A stretch of 64,000 bases of DNA. It comes from Pseudomonas multiresinivorans. GTDB lineage: Bacteria > Pseudomonadota > Gammaproteobacteria > Pseudomonadales > Pseudomonadaceae. The notes below the pieces were generated by a model. That model had not been told where the DNA came from and searched no databases. It saw nothing but the letters and a program-made list of their open reading frames with translations. Below, piece after piece: positions 26,941 through 34,927 of the stretch. Position numbers and translations under genes: made by a program. The stretch is from assembly GCF_012971725.1 (NCBI RefSeq), contig NZ_CP048833.1, positions 5,952,001 to 6,016,000 on the forward strand, read 5' to 3'. Position 1 is the first letter of the stretch. Each line of letters starts with the position of its first letter.

Positions 26941-27318
26941 CTACTTGCCAGGTTTCTGCTGGCGGTAGAAGGCCAGCTCAGTCTTGAGTTTCTTGATTTC
27001 GGCGGACATCGCATCGATGCGCTGCATCAGTTGTTCACGATTGGCGCGGTCCTCGTCGCCCTGCAGGCGCTTGTCTTCCAGTTCGGCGGTCAACTGCTCG
27101 ACCTGCGCATGCAGCGTCTGGAGTTCATCGGCCTGCTCGCGCCCCGCCACATCATCCTGGTGACGTATCAACCAGACGCCCGCCAGCGCCACGGCCAGCA
27201 AGAGAACCAGGAGCAGGGCCGCGCGGCCCAACGCCGCGGAACCACGAGGAACATGGGGGCGGTGCTCGGCGCGCAGCAGGTCGCGGGTGGAGGGTTTCCT
27301 AGTCCGAGGCCATACCAT
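26941..27318 (-). CDS. Membrane-anchored coiled-coil protein of unknown function
   Basis: This 125-residue protein has a basic N-terminal cytosolic tail, one membrane helix (about residues 33-50, AALLLVLLLAVALAGVWLI) and a long acidic-basic coiled coil (about residues 60-118, ELQTLHAQVEQLTAELEDK onward). The ATG at 27318 lies inside the end of the M23 gene (20-base overlap) with GGAG about 10 bases upstream. I do not recognise the family. Its position between an M23 peptidase and a bactofilin suggests an adaptor linking the cytosolic filament to the periplasmic enzyme, as FtsL/FtsB-like coiled coils do. Confidence 0.75.
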   Translation of the reverse strand: MVWPRTRKPSTRDLLRAEHRPHVPRGSAALGRAALLLVLLLAVALAGVWLIRHQDDVAGREQADELQTLHAQVEQLTAELEDKRLQGDEDRANREQLMQRIDAMSAEIKKLKTELAFYRQQKPGK

Positions 27319-28267
27319 CGCTATCGATCTCCATGCCTCCCAGAGAGAGGAAGTTCTGTGGGTCGACGAATTCGCCGTGGTAAAGCACTTCGAAATGCAG
27401 GTGCGGCCCGGTGGAGCGGCCGGTGGAGCCCACCTTGGCGATCTCCTGCCCCGGCAGCACCACGTCGCCCACTTTCACCAGCAGTTTCGAGGCATGGGCA
27501 TAGCGCGTGACCAGGCCGTTGCCATGGTCAATCTCCACGCGATTGCCATAGGAAGGATTCGGCCCTGCGACGATGACGCGTCCACCAGCGGCCGCATGGA
27601 TCGGGCTGCCGGTCGGCGCCGAGAAGTCCTGGCCGGAGTGGAACGCCAGATGGTGATTGAAGGGGTCGAGCCGGTTGCCGAAAGGCGACCCCAGGCGCGC
27701 CTGCTCCATCGGGCGACGGGCGGGAATGGCCATGAAGTCGGCGTTGCGCCGTGCCACCTGGTCCATCAGCAGGTCGAATACCCGACGCAGACATTTCGCC
27801 GAGCGCTCGCTCCGTTCCAGATCGACGCCGGAGGTGGGCAACGGTTCGGCACAAGGGCGCGGCGGCAGCAGGATCCCACCTTTGCCCTTGGTGGTCGTCT
27901 CCTGGGGCTTTGGCGCGAGCTCAGGGTCGACCTTGGACAGTTTGCGCGCGATTTCCTCGTGGCTGTCGACAGCCTTGAGCAGGTAGGTGGCGTCTTTCTC
28001 CAGCACTTGCAGGCGACCGGCCAACTCCCCTATCCGCTCCGCCGCGAAGCGCTCAGCGGAATCATCTTCCGAGGTATCGGGGGCGCTTGCGAGGACGGGC
28101 ATCGGTACTGGCTCGACGTTGGCCCGCCCCACCCAGACACCGACCACGAAGGCCACCACGGCGAACAGCAGCGCGGTGCAGCCGGCCACCAGCAGGAACC
28201 GGCGCCGATCGATCAGCTGCAGGTCCGAACGGGTCAATGCCTGCCGGGTAGGGGAAAGGAAGCTCAT
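27299..28267 (-). CDS. M23 (LytM) family membrane-anchored metallopeptidase
   Basis: This 322-residue protein has a signal anchor (about residues 24-46), a periplasmic linker that is partly coiled-coil (70-112), and a C-terminal LytM domain. All zinc and catalytic residues of an active enzyme are present: H210 and D214 (HSGQD), H258 (YAHAS), and H289/H291 (GPHLHFE). It should cut peptidoglycan cross-bridges or stem peptides (endopeptidase). It is the first gene of a block with the coiled-coil protein and a bactofilin, a combination seen in other bacteria where a bactofilin positions an M23 enzyme. Confidence 0.9.
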   Translation of the reverse strand: MSFLSPTRQALTRSDLQLIDRRRFLLVAGCTALLFAVVAFVVGVWVGRANVEPVPMPVLASAPDTSEDDSAERFAAERIGELAGRLQVLEKDATYLLKAVDSHEEIARKLSKVDPELAPKPQETTTKGKGGILLPPRPCAEPLPTSGVDLERSERSAKCLRRVFDLLMDQVARRNADFMAIPARRPMEQARLGSPFGNRLDPFNHHLAFHSGQDFSAPTGSPIHAAAGGRVIVAGPNPSYGNRVEIDHGNGLVTRYAHASKLLVKVGDVVLPGQEIAKVGSTGRSTGPHLHFEVLYHGEFVDPQNFLSLGGMEIDSDGMASD

Positions 28268-28288
28268 GCGAGGTACCGTTGAATCATA

Positions 28289-28314
28289 CGAAACCCGGTC
28301 CTGTTCGGACCGGG
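28289..28314 (-). terminator. Terminator after the SbmA-like ABC transporter gene
   Basis: An 8-bp perfect stem (CCCGGTCC/GGACCGGG) with a 5-base loop is followed on the minus strand by TTTCG. The T tract is short, so efficiency may be moderate. It separates the ABC gene from the M23 gene. Confidence 0.6.
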
Positions 28315-28459
28315 CTGCACAGGGTACCTGTTATTGAAAGCTTCGCAGCGGCTAAACACTGAAAAATGTAAACAAATAAGAAGAATTCATCCTGTCTGAG
28401 AAGACTTTCAGATGTTTCCCACTAACACGTTCACAGTATCCCAGTGAATCAAACTGCCA

Positions 28460-30193
28460 CTACACCGGCAGAACAGCCTCGATCTCCTGCAAACGATAAT
28501 CTTCCAGACGCAGCTGGCGCGGGTGGAATCGTTTCAGGCTGACCCGGTGGCCAATGCTGACCAGGGTGACGCCTGGCAGTTGGTCCAGCAGCACCTGATA
28601 GAGCGCAGCTTCGTCGGTTTCGTCCAGTGCGGAAGTCGCCTCGTCGAGGAATAGCCACTGCGGCGCATAGAGCAGTGCACGGGCGATGGCCAGACGCTGT
28701 TGCTCGCCCGGAGACAGTACACGCTGCCAGTGATCGGCTTCATCCAGGCGCGGCACCAGCGAATCCAGACGGCACAGGTGCAGCACCTGCTTCAGTTGCT
28801 CGGGATCGTGACGATCACCCTGCTCCGGATAGCAGAGCGCCTCGGCGAGGGTGCCGATGGGCAGGTAGGGTTTCTGCGGGACGAACAGGCTGCGCGCCTC
28901 AGGCATCTGCACCACGCCGCTGCCGTAGCGCCACAGGCCGCTCATGGCGCGCAGCAGGGTGCTCTTGCCTCCGCCGGAGGGGCCGCCGATCAGTACGTGT
29001 TCCCCGGTGTTGATCGCCAGGCTGGTGGGCTGCAGCAGCCCGCGACCGTTGCCCAGGCTCAGGGCAAGGTTCTGCAGTTGCAGCAGGTGACCGGACTTGC
29101 GCACGTCGATGTTGGCCGACTCCTGGGCGATATCGGCCATGGCTCCGCGGAAGCTCAGCAGACGATCGCAGGTGGCGCGCCAGTTGGCGAGGCTGGCGTA
29201 CGCGTCGATGAACCAACTCAGGCCGTCCTGCACGTTGCCGAAGGCGGAGTTGATCTGCATGAGCTCGCCGAGCTGGATCTTGCCGGCGAAGTAACGCGGG
29301 GCGGCGACCACCAGGGGGAAGATGATGGCGATCTGCGCGTAGCCGGAGCTGAAGAAGGTCAGGCGCTTCTGCACCTTCATCAGTTCCCAGAAGTTGCCCC
29401 AGACATTGCGGAAACGCGTCATCAGCCGTTCGTTCTCGTTGGCCTCGCCGTTGTACAGGGCGATGCTCTCGGCATTCTCGCGCACCCGCACCAGGCCGAA
29501 ACGCAGATCCGCCTCGAAGCGCTGCTGCTGGTTGTTCAGGGTGATCAGGCGGCGCGCGATCAGGTGCGTCAGCCAGCTGCCAACCGCCGCGTAGAGCAGC
29601 GCAGCCCAGAACATGTAGCCGGGAATGGTGACGCCGAAGATTTCGATGCTGCCGGAAACGCCCCAGAGGATGACCGAAAAGGACACCAGGCTGACGACGT
29701 TGCGGATCAGCCCAAGGCCAAGAGTCAGAGTGGTATCGGTGAAGTTGTTGAGGTCTTCGGTCAGGCGCTGGTCGGGGTTGTCGGTATGGCCGCGCTGCTC
29801 GAGGCGGTAGTAATTCTTGTCGCCCAGCCAGGCGGCGAAGTGCTTCTCCGTCAGCCAGCGGCGCCAGCGGATGGTCAGCATCTGGGTCAGGTAGAGGCGG
29901 TAGACGGCGATCAGGATCGCGGCGGCGGCAATGCCGCAGAAATACAGGACCAGCCGGATGAAGGAGTCGACATCCTTGTTCTGCAGGGCGTTGTAGAAGT
30001 CGCGGTACCAGCTGTTGAGCCAGACCGAGACGGCCACGCCCACCAGCGAGAGAGCGATGACCACGATCAGCAGCAGCCAGGCCATGCCCTTTTCTTCACT
30101 GCGCCAGTAGGGCGCTGTGAGGTGCCAGACTCGGTGGAAGAAGCGGCTGCGAACGGCGTCGTTCGCGGCGCGGTACTCGGCGCTGTCGGTCAT
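28460..30193 (-). CDS. SbmA/BacA-like ABC transporter (YddA type), fused permease and ATPase
   Basis: This 577-residue protein has an N-terminal membrane domain of the SbmA/BacA type (about residues 1-350; six hydrophobic segments, with SVWLNSWYRDFYNALQNKD and WRRWLTEKHFAAWL typical of the family). The C-terminal ABC ATPase has Walker A GGPSGGGKST, signature LSPGEQQRLAIARALL, and Walker B WLFLDEATSALDE. Relatives import peptides, cobalamin or very-long-chain fatty acyl compounds. The ATG at 30193 was preferred over a GTG at 30208. Substrate not predictable here; the next gene downstream encodes an M23 peptidase, so a wall-peptide substrate is possible. Confidence 0.88.
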   Translation of the reverse strand: MTDSAEYRAANDAVRSRFFHRVWHLTAPYWRSEEKGMAWLLLIVVIALSLVGVAVSVWLNSWYRDFYNALQNKDVDSFIRLVLYFCGIAAAAILIAVYRLYLTQMLTIRWRRWLTEKHFAAWLGDKNYYRLEQRGHTDNPDQRLTEDLNNFTDTTLTLGLGLIRNVVSLVSFSVILWGVSGSIEIFGVTIPGYMFWAALLYAAVGSWLTHLIARRLITLNNQQQRFEADLRFGLVRVRENAESIALYNGEANENERLMTRFRNVWGNFWELMKVQKRLTFFSSGYAQIAIIFPLVVAAPRYFAGKIQLGELMQINSAFGNVQDGLSWFIDAYASLANWRATCDRLLSFRGAMADIAQESANIDVRKSGHLLQLQNLALSLGNGRGLLQPTSLAINTGEHVLIGGPSGGGKSTLLRAMSGLWRYGSGVVQMPEARSLFVPQKPYLPIGTLAEALCYPEQGDRHDPEQLKQVLHLCRLDSLVPRLDEADHWQRVLSPGEQQRLAIARALLYAPQWLFLDEATSALDETDEAALYQVLLDQLPGVTLVSIGHRVSLKRFHPRQLRLEDYRLQEIEAVLPV

Positions 30194-30220
30194 GGAATGG
30201 GCTCGCACGGCTGTACATAC

Positions 30221-30249
30221 AAAAAAGGAGCGCTCATTGGCGCTCCTTT
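30221..30249 (-). terminator. Rho-independent terminator after roxR
   Basis: A 10-bp stem (AAAGGAGCGC/GCGCTCCTTT) with a TCATTG loop is followed on the minus strand by six T. It lies just after the roxR stop at 30264 and so ends the roxSR transcript. Confidence 0.85.
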
Positions 30250-30263
30250 GTGTTATCGATCGC

Positions 30264-30824
30264 TTAACGCCTCACCGGGCGCTTCTGCAGCTTACGTTGC
30301 AATGTGCGCCGGTGCATACCCAGCGCTCGGGCGGTCGCGGAGATGTTGCCGTCATGTTCGGCAAGCACGCGCTGGATATGTTCCCATTGCAGGCGGTCGA
30401 CCGACATGGGGTTTTCCGGCACCAGGGTCTCCAGGTCGGCGTGCTGCGACAGCAGTGCGGTGAGCACATCGTCGGCGTCGGCCGGTTTGCACAGGTAGTT
30501 GGTGGCGCCGCGCTTGATGGCTTCCACCGCGGTGGCGATGCTGGAATAGCCGGTGAGGATCACTACGCGCATCTCGGCGTCGAGCTCGAGCAGCTTGGGC
30601 AGCAGCACCAGGCCGGAGTCGCCGTCCATCTTCAGGTCCAGCACGGCGTAGTCGGGCAGATCGTCCTTGGCCATGGCCAGGCCTTCCTCGGCGGAGCCGG
30701 CGACCGACACCCGCAACCCGCGGCGGGTCATGGCGCGGGCCATGACGCGGGTAAAGGTGGCATCGTCGTCCACCAGCAGCAGGTGGGGCTGCTCTTCGCC
30801 TTCGAACAGGATCTCTTCGCTCAT
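30264..30824 (-). CDS. roxR: RoxR response regulator (PrrA/RegA/ActR family)
   Basis: This 186-residue regulator has a receiver domain (phospho-acceptor D63 in YAVLDLKMDG, acidic pocket LLVDDD, K113 in LCKP) and a short C-terminal Fis-type helix-turn-helix (ISATARALGMHRRTLQRKLQKR). The layout and the invariant HTH sequence mark the RegA/PrrA/ActR group. In P. aeruginosa, RoxSR controls terminal oxidases and cyanide-insensitive respiration. It follows roxS with a 24-base gap and is the last gene before a terminator. Confidence 0.95.
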   Translation of the reverse strand: MSEEILFEGEEQPHLLLVDDDATFTRVMARAMTRRGLRVSVAGSAEEGLAMAKDDLPDYAVLDLKMDGDSGLVLLPKLLELDAEMRVVILTGYSSIATAVEAIKRGATNYLCKPADADDVLTALLSQHADLETLVPENPMSVDRLQWEHIQRVLAEHDGNISATARALGMHRRTLQRKLQKRPVRR

Positions 30825-30848
30825 GGTACTTCCTCGCGGGCGCGGCGA

Positions 30849-32105
30849 TCAGGCCACGCCATAGCTTCTGGGCAGACGCAACTCGGTCAGAGTGCCGCCA
30901 TCTTCATGGTTATACAACTTCACCGTTCCACCCGCGCGGGTCACGCTGGCCTGACTCAGGAACAATCCCAGGCCGAACCCCTTGCCCTTGGTGGTGAAGA
31001 ACGGCTTGCCGAGCTGTTCGGCAATGGCCAGCGGCACGCCCGGGCCCTGGTCGCGGATGCTCAGGCAGATTTCCCCGGCATCCCAGTCCAGGCGGATATC
31101 CAGGTCGTCCGGACAGGCATCCGTCGCGTTATTGAGCAGGTTCAGCAACGCCTGGCTGAGGTCGGTCGGCGGAGTCATCCGCGGTGCCTTGCCCTTGCCA
31201 AGCGTCTGGTAGCGATAGCTCGCCTCCGGGCGCATCAAATGCCAGCGCCGCAGCACCGCTTCGACCCATTCGTTGGCGCCCTGCTCTTCCACCGCCTGGC
31301 GACGATCCGCTTCGGCGGCGCGTACCAGGTGCTGCAGGGTGGTCTTGCAGAGCTTGACCTGCTCCTGCAGCAGGGCGAGATCTTCCTGCAACATCGGCTG
31401 GTCCGCATTGGTCTGGCGCAATTCCTTGAGCAGTACGCTCATGGTCGCCAGCGGCGTGCCCAGTTCATGAGCAGCGCCGGCGGCCTGGGTGGCCACGGCC
31501 AGAAGTTGTTGGTCACGCATGCCTTCCTCGCGACGCTGCGCCTGCAACTGCTCCTGGCGGCGCAGCGACTCGGACATGCGGGCGACGAAGAAGGTGATCA
31601 GCGCGGCAGCCAAGGCGAAGCTCAGCCACATGCCATAGATAAGGAGGTTGTCGCGTTGCCCCGCAGCCATCTCCAGCGGGTGGAACCACACCAGCAGCAC
31701 CGTATAGCTGGCCAGCGCCAGGCCGGCCAGGGCGATGGTGTAGAGCCACGGCAGCGTCGCCGCGGCGATGGTCAGCGGCACCAGGTAATAGGAGACGAAG
31801 GGGTTGCTCGAGCCGCCGGAGTAATACAGCAGCACGCTGTGGATAACCAGGTCGCAGGCGAGCTGGACGGCGTACTCCAGCTCCGTGACCGGCCACGGGC
31901 CGCGCAGGCGCAAAGCCGTGCCCAGGCAGAGCACAAGGGAGACACCGAGGGTCACGCCCAGCGCAAGCCAGGGCAGTTGAATCAGCTGGGCCTTGTAGGC
32001 GAGCCCGACCGAACCGGCCTGGGCGGCAAGCACGAGAATACGGATGAGCGTCAGATGCAGAAGGTTCTGACGACTGGCGGAAAGCTGGAAAACCGGTGGG
32101 CGCAT
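30849..32105 (-). CDS. roxS: RoxS sensor histidine kinase (PrrB/RegB family)
   Basis: This 418-residue membrane kinase has six hydrophobic segments in residues 1-175, the ubiquinone-site motif GGSSNPF (about 97-103), the H-box H213 in AAHELGTPLA, a cysteine C253 at the place of the redox Cys of RegB, and the HATPase boxes NNATDA and DQGPGVP / GFGLGLFLS. The ATG at 32105 (MRPPVFQL) was chosen because the sequence upstream to 32333 in frame is not kinase-like. It senses the quinone/redox state and phosphorylates RoxR. RoxS reads divergently from the SIMPL gene. Confidence 0.95.
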   Translation of the reverse strand: MRPPVFQLSASRQNLLHLTLIRILVLAAQAGSVGLAYKAQLIQLPWLALGVTLGVSLVLCLGTALRLRGPWPVTELEYAVQLACDLVIHSVLLYYSGGSSNPFVSYYLVPLTIAAATLPWLYTIALAGLALASYTVLLVWFHPLEMAAGQRDNLLIYGMWLSFALAAALITFFVARMSESLRRQEQLQAQRREEGMRDQQLLAVATQAAGAAHELGTPLATMSVLLKELRQTNADQPMLQEDLALLQEQVKLCKTTLQHLVRAAEADRRQAVEEQGANEWVEAVLRRWHLMRPEASYRYQTLGKGKAPRMTPPTDLSQALLNLLNNATDACPDDLDIRLDWDAGEICLSIRDQGPGVPLAIAEQLGKPFFTTKGKGFGLGLFLSQASVTRAGGTVKLYNHEDGGTLTELRLPRSYGVA

Positions 32106-32335
32106 GGTGAATTCCGGAATTTGCGCGAGTATAGCCAAGAGCCTCCTCTCCTTTATGCGGCATAGCGCCACAGCATACTCCAGCGTGGCCCGCGTCGGCC
32201 GCTTCGCGCCGAAACAATTGGTGACATCCGTCAATAACCCGGATCGGAACGAATCCTCGTCAAAGGGTCTGACAGTCCTCGCCTCTGGCTCTACTAAGCT
32301 GTGGCCGGGACATTTTCTGGAGCAAGGAGTCATCC

Positions 32336-33052
32336 ATGTCTGTACTGAAGAAACCCTTCACCGCCATCGCCGCCGCCATCGCCCTGTGCGCCACCAGCGT
32401 GGGAGCCTTGGCAGACGAACCTCGCTACAACCAGGTTTCGCTGCGCGCCGAGGTCAGCCAGGAAGTCGCCCACGACCTGATGCACGTGACCCTGTTCAGC
32501 GAGAACCAGGCCACCGATCCGGCCAAGCTGGCCAGCGAGACCACCACCGCGCTGAATGCGGCCGTGGAGCAGGCACGCAAGGTCAAGGGCGTGACCGTCA
32601 GCCTGGGCAGCCGCAACAGCTACCCGGTGTATGACGACAAGGGCCAGAAGATCACGGCCTGGCGCGAGCGCGCGGAAATCCGTCTGGAGAGCACCGACTT
32701 CGCCGCCCTCTCGCAACTCACCGCCGACCTGCTGGGCAAGTTGAAGATGAGCAGCATGGACTTCAGCATCGCCGACGCCACTCGCGCGAAGAACGAGGAC
32801 GCGATGATGAAAGGCGCCGTGGATGCCTTCAAGGCCCGCGCCCAGGTACTCACCGACGCGCTCGGCGGCAAGGGCTACAAGCTGGTCAGCCTGAACCTGA
32901 ACACCTCCGGCGCGCCACGTCCGATGCCGGTGATGCGCATGGCCGCCGCCAAGTTCGCCTCCATGGATTCGGCACCGGCGCAGGAAATCGAAGCCGGCAC
33001 CAGCCAGGTCACCGTCAGCGCCGATGGCACGATCGAGGTGCAGATGCCGTAA
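32336..33052 (+). CDS. SIMPL-domain (DUF541) periplasmic protein
   Basis: This 238-residue exported protein has a signal peptide (MSVLKKPFTAIAAAIALCA...ALA). The DUF541/SIMPL domain begins at NQVSLRAEVSQEVAHDLMHVTLF and ends IEAGTSQVTVSADGTIEVQ. E. coli YggE and BP26 of Brucella are relatives, oligomeric proteins linked to oxidative stress. AAGGAG lies 6 bases before the ATG. It is transcribed away from roxS across a 230-bp gap, and could share RoxSR control, but no site is proven. Confidence 0.88.
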   Translation: MSVLKKPFTAIAAAIALCATSVGALADEPRYNQVSLRAEVSQEVAHDLMHVTLFSENQATDPAKLASETTTALNAAVEQARKVKGVTVSLGSRNSYPVYDDKGQKITAWRERAEIRLESTDFAALSQLTADLLGKLKMSSMDFSIADATRAKNEDAMMKGAVDAFKARAQVLTDALGGKGYKLVSLNLNTSGAPRPMPVMRMAAAKFASMDSAPAQEIEAGTSQVTVSADGTIEVQMP

Positions 33053-33122
33053 CACTCACGGCCATTTCCAGCGCGGCGCCTTGGGGGACCGGGGCGCCGC
33101 CGCTCGACCGCACGGTTCCCAT

Positions 33123-33138
33123 TGTCGAAATTGCGACA
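33123..33138. promoter_or_regulatory. Small inverted repeat upstream of dppA1
   Basis: TGTCG and CGACA form a perfect 5-bp inverted repeat around AAATTG in the 222-bp region before dppA1. Possible operator for a dimeric repressor; no regulator gene is adjacent, so this is only a candidate. The rest of 33053-33274 shows no clear -35/-10 pair to me. Confidence 0.3.
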
Positions 33139-33274
33139 TTCCCTTGCACCCGCGTCACAACTTCTACACTCATCCCGGTTAGCCGCTTGCACCCGGCATG
33201 TGCCGTGCATAGCTTCACGCAACGCAGCTCACGAGGCTGCCCCTCGATGACAACCAGAATAAACAGAGGTCCCA

Positions 33275-34876
33275 ATGCGTAAGAACGCCGTCATCCGCGC
33301 CATGATTGCCGCTGGGCTGATCGCCAGCGCCCCGCTCGCCCACGCCGCCAACAACCTGGTCTACTGCTCAGAAGGCAGCCCCGCGGGCTTCGACCCCGGC
33401 CAGTACACCACCGGCACCGACTTCGATGCCTCGGCGGAAACCGTGTTCAACCGCCTCACCCAGTTCGAGCGCGGCGGCACCCAGGTCATCCCCGGTCTGG
33501 CGGAAAAGTGGGACGTATCCGATGACGGCAAGACCTACACCTTCCACCTGCGTTCCGGCGTGAAGTTCCACACCACCGACTACTTCAAGCCGACCCGCGA
33601 GTTCAACGCCGACGACGTGCTGTTCACCTTCAACCGCATGCTCGACAAGAACCATCCGTTCCGTAAGGCGTACCAGACCGAATTCCCCTACTTCACCGAC
33701 ATGGGCATGGACGCGAACATCGCCAAGGTGGAGAAGGTCGACGACAAGACCGTCAAGTTCACCCTCAACGAAGTCGACGCGGCGTTCATCCAGAACCTCG
33801 CCATGAGCTTCGCCTCGATCCAGTCCGCCGAGTACGCCGACCAGTTGCTCAAGCAGGGCAAGGCCAGCGACATCAACCAGAAGCCCATCGGCACCGGCCC
33901 GTTCGTGTTCAATCGCTACCAGAAGGACGCGATGATCCGCTTCAAGGCCAACCCGGACTACTGGAACAAGGGCGAGGTGAAGATCGACAACCTGATTTTC
34001 GCCATCAACACCGACGCCTCGGTGCGCATGCAGAAGCTCAAGGCCAACGAGTGCCAGATCACCCTCTTCCCGCGCCCGGCCGACCTGGAAGCGCTGAAGA
34101 AGGACCCGAACCTGAACATGCCGTCTCAGCCGGGCTTCAACCTCGGCTACATCGCCTACAACGTCCTGCACAAGCCGTTCGACAAGCTTGAAGTGCGCGA
34201 GGCGCTGGACATGGCGGTGAACAAGAAGGCGATCATCGACGCCGTCTACCAGGGCGCCGGCCAGCTCGCGGTGAACGGCATGCCGCCAACCCAGTGGTCC
34301 TACGACGACAGCATCAAGGACGCAGGCTACAACCCGGAGAAGGCCAAGGAGCTGCTGAAGAAAGCCGGCGTCGCCGAAGGCACCGAGATCACCCTGTGGG
34401 CCATGCCCGTGCAGCGCCCGTATAACCCCAACGCCAAGCTGATGGCCGAGATGCTGCAGTCCGATTGGGCCAAGGTCGGCATCAAGGCGAAGATCGTCAC
34501 CTACGAATGGGGCGAGTACATCAAGCGCGCCAAGGGCGGCGAGCACGACGCCATGCTGATCGGCTGGAGCGGCGACAACGGTGACCCGGACAACTGGCTG
34601 GGCACCCTCTACGGCTGCGACGCCGTGGACGGCAACAACTTCTCCAAATGGTGCGACCCGGCCTACGACAAGCTGATCAAGGATGCCAAGCGCACCCCGG
34701 AACAGGCCAAGCGCACCGAGCTGTACAAGCAGGCCCAGCACATTCTCAAGGAGCAGGTGCCGATCACCCCGATCGCCCACTCCACCGTGTACCAGCCGAT
34801 GCGCAAGACGGTGCAGGACTTCAAGATCAGCCCGTTCGCGCTGAACTCGTTCTACGGCGTCAGCGTCGGCAAGTAA
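33275..34876 (+). CDS. dppA1: Dipeptide ABC transporter substrate-binding protein 1
   Basis: This 533-residue periplasmic binding protein of the DppA/SBP_bac_5 family has a signal peptide (MRKNAVIRAMIAAGLIASAPLAHA). Family signatures are YCSEGSPAGFDPGQY, YTFHLRSGVKFHTTDYF and IGTGPFVFNRYQKD. The C-terminal WSGDNGDPDNWL is typical of DppA. It delivers di- and tripeptides to DppBCDF encoded downstream. AGAGG precedes the ATG. A second, related binding protein follows after 51 bases, which suggests distinct peptide preferences. Confidence 0.93.
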   Translation: MRKNAVIRAMIAAGLIASAPLAHAANNLVYCSEGSPAGFDPGQYTTGTDFDASAETVFNRLTQFERGGTQVIPGLAEKWDVSDDGKTYTFHLRSGVKFHTTDYFKPTREFNADDVLFTFNRMLDKNHPFRKAYQTEFPYFTDMGMDANIAKVEKVDDKTVKFTLNEVDAAFIQNLAMSFASIQSAEYADQLLKQGKASDINQKPIGTGPFVFNRYQKDAMIRFKANPDYWNKGEVKIDNLIFAINTDASVRMQKLKANECQITLFPRPADLEALKKDPNLNMPSQPGFNLGYIAYNVLHKPFDKLEVREALDMAVNKKAIIDAVYQGAGQLAVNGMPPTQWSYDDSIKDAGYNPEKAKELLKKAGVAEGTEITLWAMPVQRPYNPNAKLMAEMLQSDWAKVGIKAKIVTYEWGEYIKRAKGGEHDAMLIGWSGDNGDPDNWLGTLYGCDAVDGNNFSKWCDPAYDKLIKDAKRTPEQAKRTELYKQAQHILKEQVPITPIAHSTVYQPMRKTVQDFKISPFALNSFYGVSVGK

Positions 34877-34927
34877 GGCGACGGCCGCCGGCAACCGCCG
34901 GCGGCCAAAGCCCCGACCGCCAGCCCC

